Of a DNA stretch of 64,000 nucleotides, positions 63,066 to 64,000 are shown one piece after another. The notes under the pieces are model-generated. The model was not told the origin of the DNA and did no database searches. It was given only the letters and a program-made list of their open reading frames with translations. The stretch is taken from contig NZ_JPGL01000011.1 of assembly GCF_000732615.1 (NCBI RefSeq), positions 1 to 64,000 of the forward strand, in the 5' to 3' direction. Origin of the DNA: Burkholderia paludis. GTDB lineage: Bacteria > Pseudomonadota > Gammaproteobacteria > Burkholderiales > Burkholderiaceae. Within the stretch, counting starts at the first letter, position 1, and each line of letters starts with the position of its first letter. The translations under genes were made by a program, and so were the position numbers.

Positions 63066-64000
63066 CCTCGGCACGCGAAGCAGCAGGCCGGCAATCAGAT
63101 GGCACGCGACGCACGCGATGCAGCCGGTCACGGCGAACTTCAGGAACGGGGCGGCCGGCACGGTTCTCCACGCGAGGGCGACGGCCACCAGCACGGGCGG
63201 ATGGATGACGTAGACGGTGTAGGCGCGTCGCGACAGCGGTTGCCATACGCCCTTCAGCCGTTCGAAGCGGCGCTGGAAACGGCTGACGAGAAACAGTATC
63301 GCGCCCCACGCAACCAGCGGCTCCCAGAACGCATAGATCACCGCCTGCGGACGGCCGCGCAGCGCGGGCACGTGCTTCGCGAGCAGGTAGGCGAGCGGCA
63401 GGACCGGCAGCGCCAGCCACGCGATGCGCCACCACAGGGCGACCTGCCGCGCCGGAAAGCGCTCGATCCAGCGTCCGCCCGCCGTCCGGCAGCCGGCGGC
63501 GTACAACACGACGTAGCTGGCGAAGTACCCGAGCTGGAGCCCCGATACGTTGACGCCGACCGGCCATCGGGACCGCAGCGCCAGCGCCGCGCCTCCCGTC
63601 AGCAGGGCCGCCGCGGCTAGGGTCCGGTCCGACGGGAAGCGTGGCGGAGCGGGCCGGTTCGCACCGCGCGCCCCGGTGCGCGGGAACGCGGTGCGCCAGA
63701 GCGCCGCGGCCACGCTGAACATCAGCAACGCCTCGGCGAACCACATCGGGCCGTTCTCGAACGTGCCGCTGCGCCACAGGCGGCCCAGCGTCGCCGCGAA
63801 CGGGTGCCCCGCGCCGGCTTGCGCCAGCGCGATCGTCGCGGGGCCGATCAGGAAGCCGTATGCCAGCAGGGGCAGGCCGAGCCTGAGGAACCGGTCGGCC
63901 AGGAAACGGGCGGGGCCCTTGCGCTCGAGGGAGCCCGTCGTGTAGTAGCCCGCGAGAAAGAAGAACAGGCCCATGAAGAACGCCTGGTTGATCGCGCAGA
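63048..64000 (-). CDS. Acyltransferase 3 family membrane protein, partial
   Basis: At least 317 residues; the N-terminus is beyond the right edge. FMGLFFFLAGYYTTGSLERK and PMWFAEALLMFSVAAALWRT are the signature segments of acyltransferase 3 (OafB/NolL-type) proteins, which O-acetylate surface sugars or antibiotics. About nine helices in the visible part, with YTVYVIHPPVLVAVALAWRT near the end. The stop overlaps the convergent membrane-protein gene by 18 nt. Confidence 0.9.
   Translation of the reverse strand, partial: CAINQAFFMGLFFFLAGYYTTGSLERKGPARFLADRFLRLGLPLLAYGFLIGPATIALAQAGAGHPFAATLGRLWRSGTFENGPMWFAEALLMFSVAAALWRTAFPRTGARGANRPAPPRFPSDRTLAAAALLTGGAALALRSRWPVGVNVSGLQLGYFASYVVLYAAGCRTAGGRWIERFPARQVALWWRIAWLALPVLPLAYLLAKHVPALRGRPQAVIYAFWEPLVAWGAILFLVSRFQRRFERLKGVWQPLSRRAYTVYVIHPPVLVAVALAWRTVPAAPFLKFAVTGCIACVACHLIAGLLLRVPRLASIL

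Overview
The window looks like the origin region of a secondary replicon of a Burkholderia, most likely a Burkholderia cepacia complex species. GC is high (about two thirds) and coding is dense. LysR, AraC and TetR regulators are abundant, and the paralogue families are typical of that genus: RND and FUSC efflux systems, DUF4148, Mop plus a NifQ-like protein, and sulfone utilisation genes. The centre holds a RepA-type initiator, an iteron array, a convergent parAB operon and a cluster of 16-bp GTTGTCACGTGACAAC palindromes. From memory, this palindrome is the parS type of the third replicon (pC3) of B. cenocepacia. Species and replicon assignment is inference.

Layout. 1-4.8 kb: RND tripartite efflux operon, read leftward, cut at the left edge. 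5.0-12.8 kb: LysR, AraC, an orphan sulfonate-type binding protein, another LysR, a second adenylosuccinate synthetase with a divergent LysR, and a small DUF4148-like secreted protein. 12.8-15.4 kb: gene-free origin with about 15 or more iterons and an AT-rich stretch. 15.4-18.5 kb: repA converging on parB-parA. 18.5-20.3 kb: gene-free parS region. 20.3-28.6 kb: AraC, a metallo-hydrolase/TetR pair, a flavodoxin, DUF2889, a ProQ-domain protein, a decayed permease, nifQ and mop. 28.9-34.2 kb: marR-FUSC-DUF1656-hlyD-OMF efflux operon. 34.5-40.3 kb: a dehydratase, TetR, a degenerate cytochrome, a quinone reductase and small membrane or secreted proteins. 40.4-44.0 kb: single-chain dihydroxyacetone kinase and an acquired-looking MFS gene between repeats. 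44.1-51.6 kb: sigma-54 controlled sulfone (sfn) cluster. 51.7-64 kb: LysE/LysR, LysR/YdiJ-type dehydrogenase, a small wHTH protein, a LivK-type binding protein, EamA/LysR, hypothetical proteins and a partial acyltransferase.

How the genes fit together. RepA should bind the iterons to open the adjacent AT-rich DNA, while ParA and ParB act on the five parS sites on the other side of the par operon. Three iteron-like sequences lie outside the array (13281, 26999 and 38749) and may titrate or couple RepA. In the sulfone cluster, SfnR (a sigma-54 activator) is co-transcribed with an acyl-CoA-dehydrogenase-like flavoprotein and is divergent from msuE-sfnG-sfnB. The space between them carries a textbook -24/-12 promoter and two copies of the same 17-bp palindromic motif, which are good candidates for the SfnR enhancer sites. 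Several regulators sit beside visible palindromic operators (TetR 22674, TetR 35399, MarR 33742, LysR 52445).

Recombination scars are frequent right of the origin: a DMT permease reduced to two pieces in different frames, a cytochrome c with SxxCH in place of CxxCH followed by a BNR-repeat remnant, and an MFS gene set between two copies of the 3' end of sfnR.
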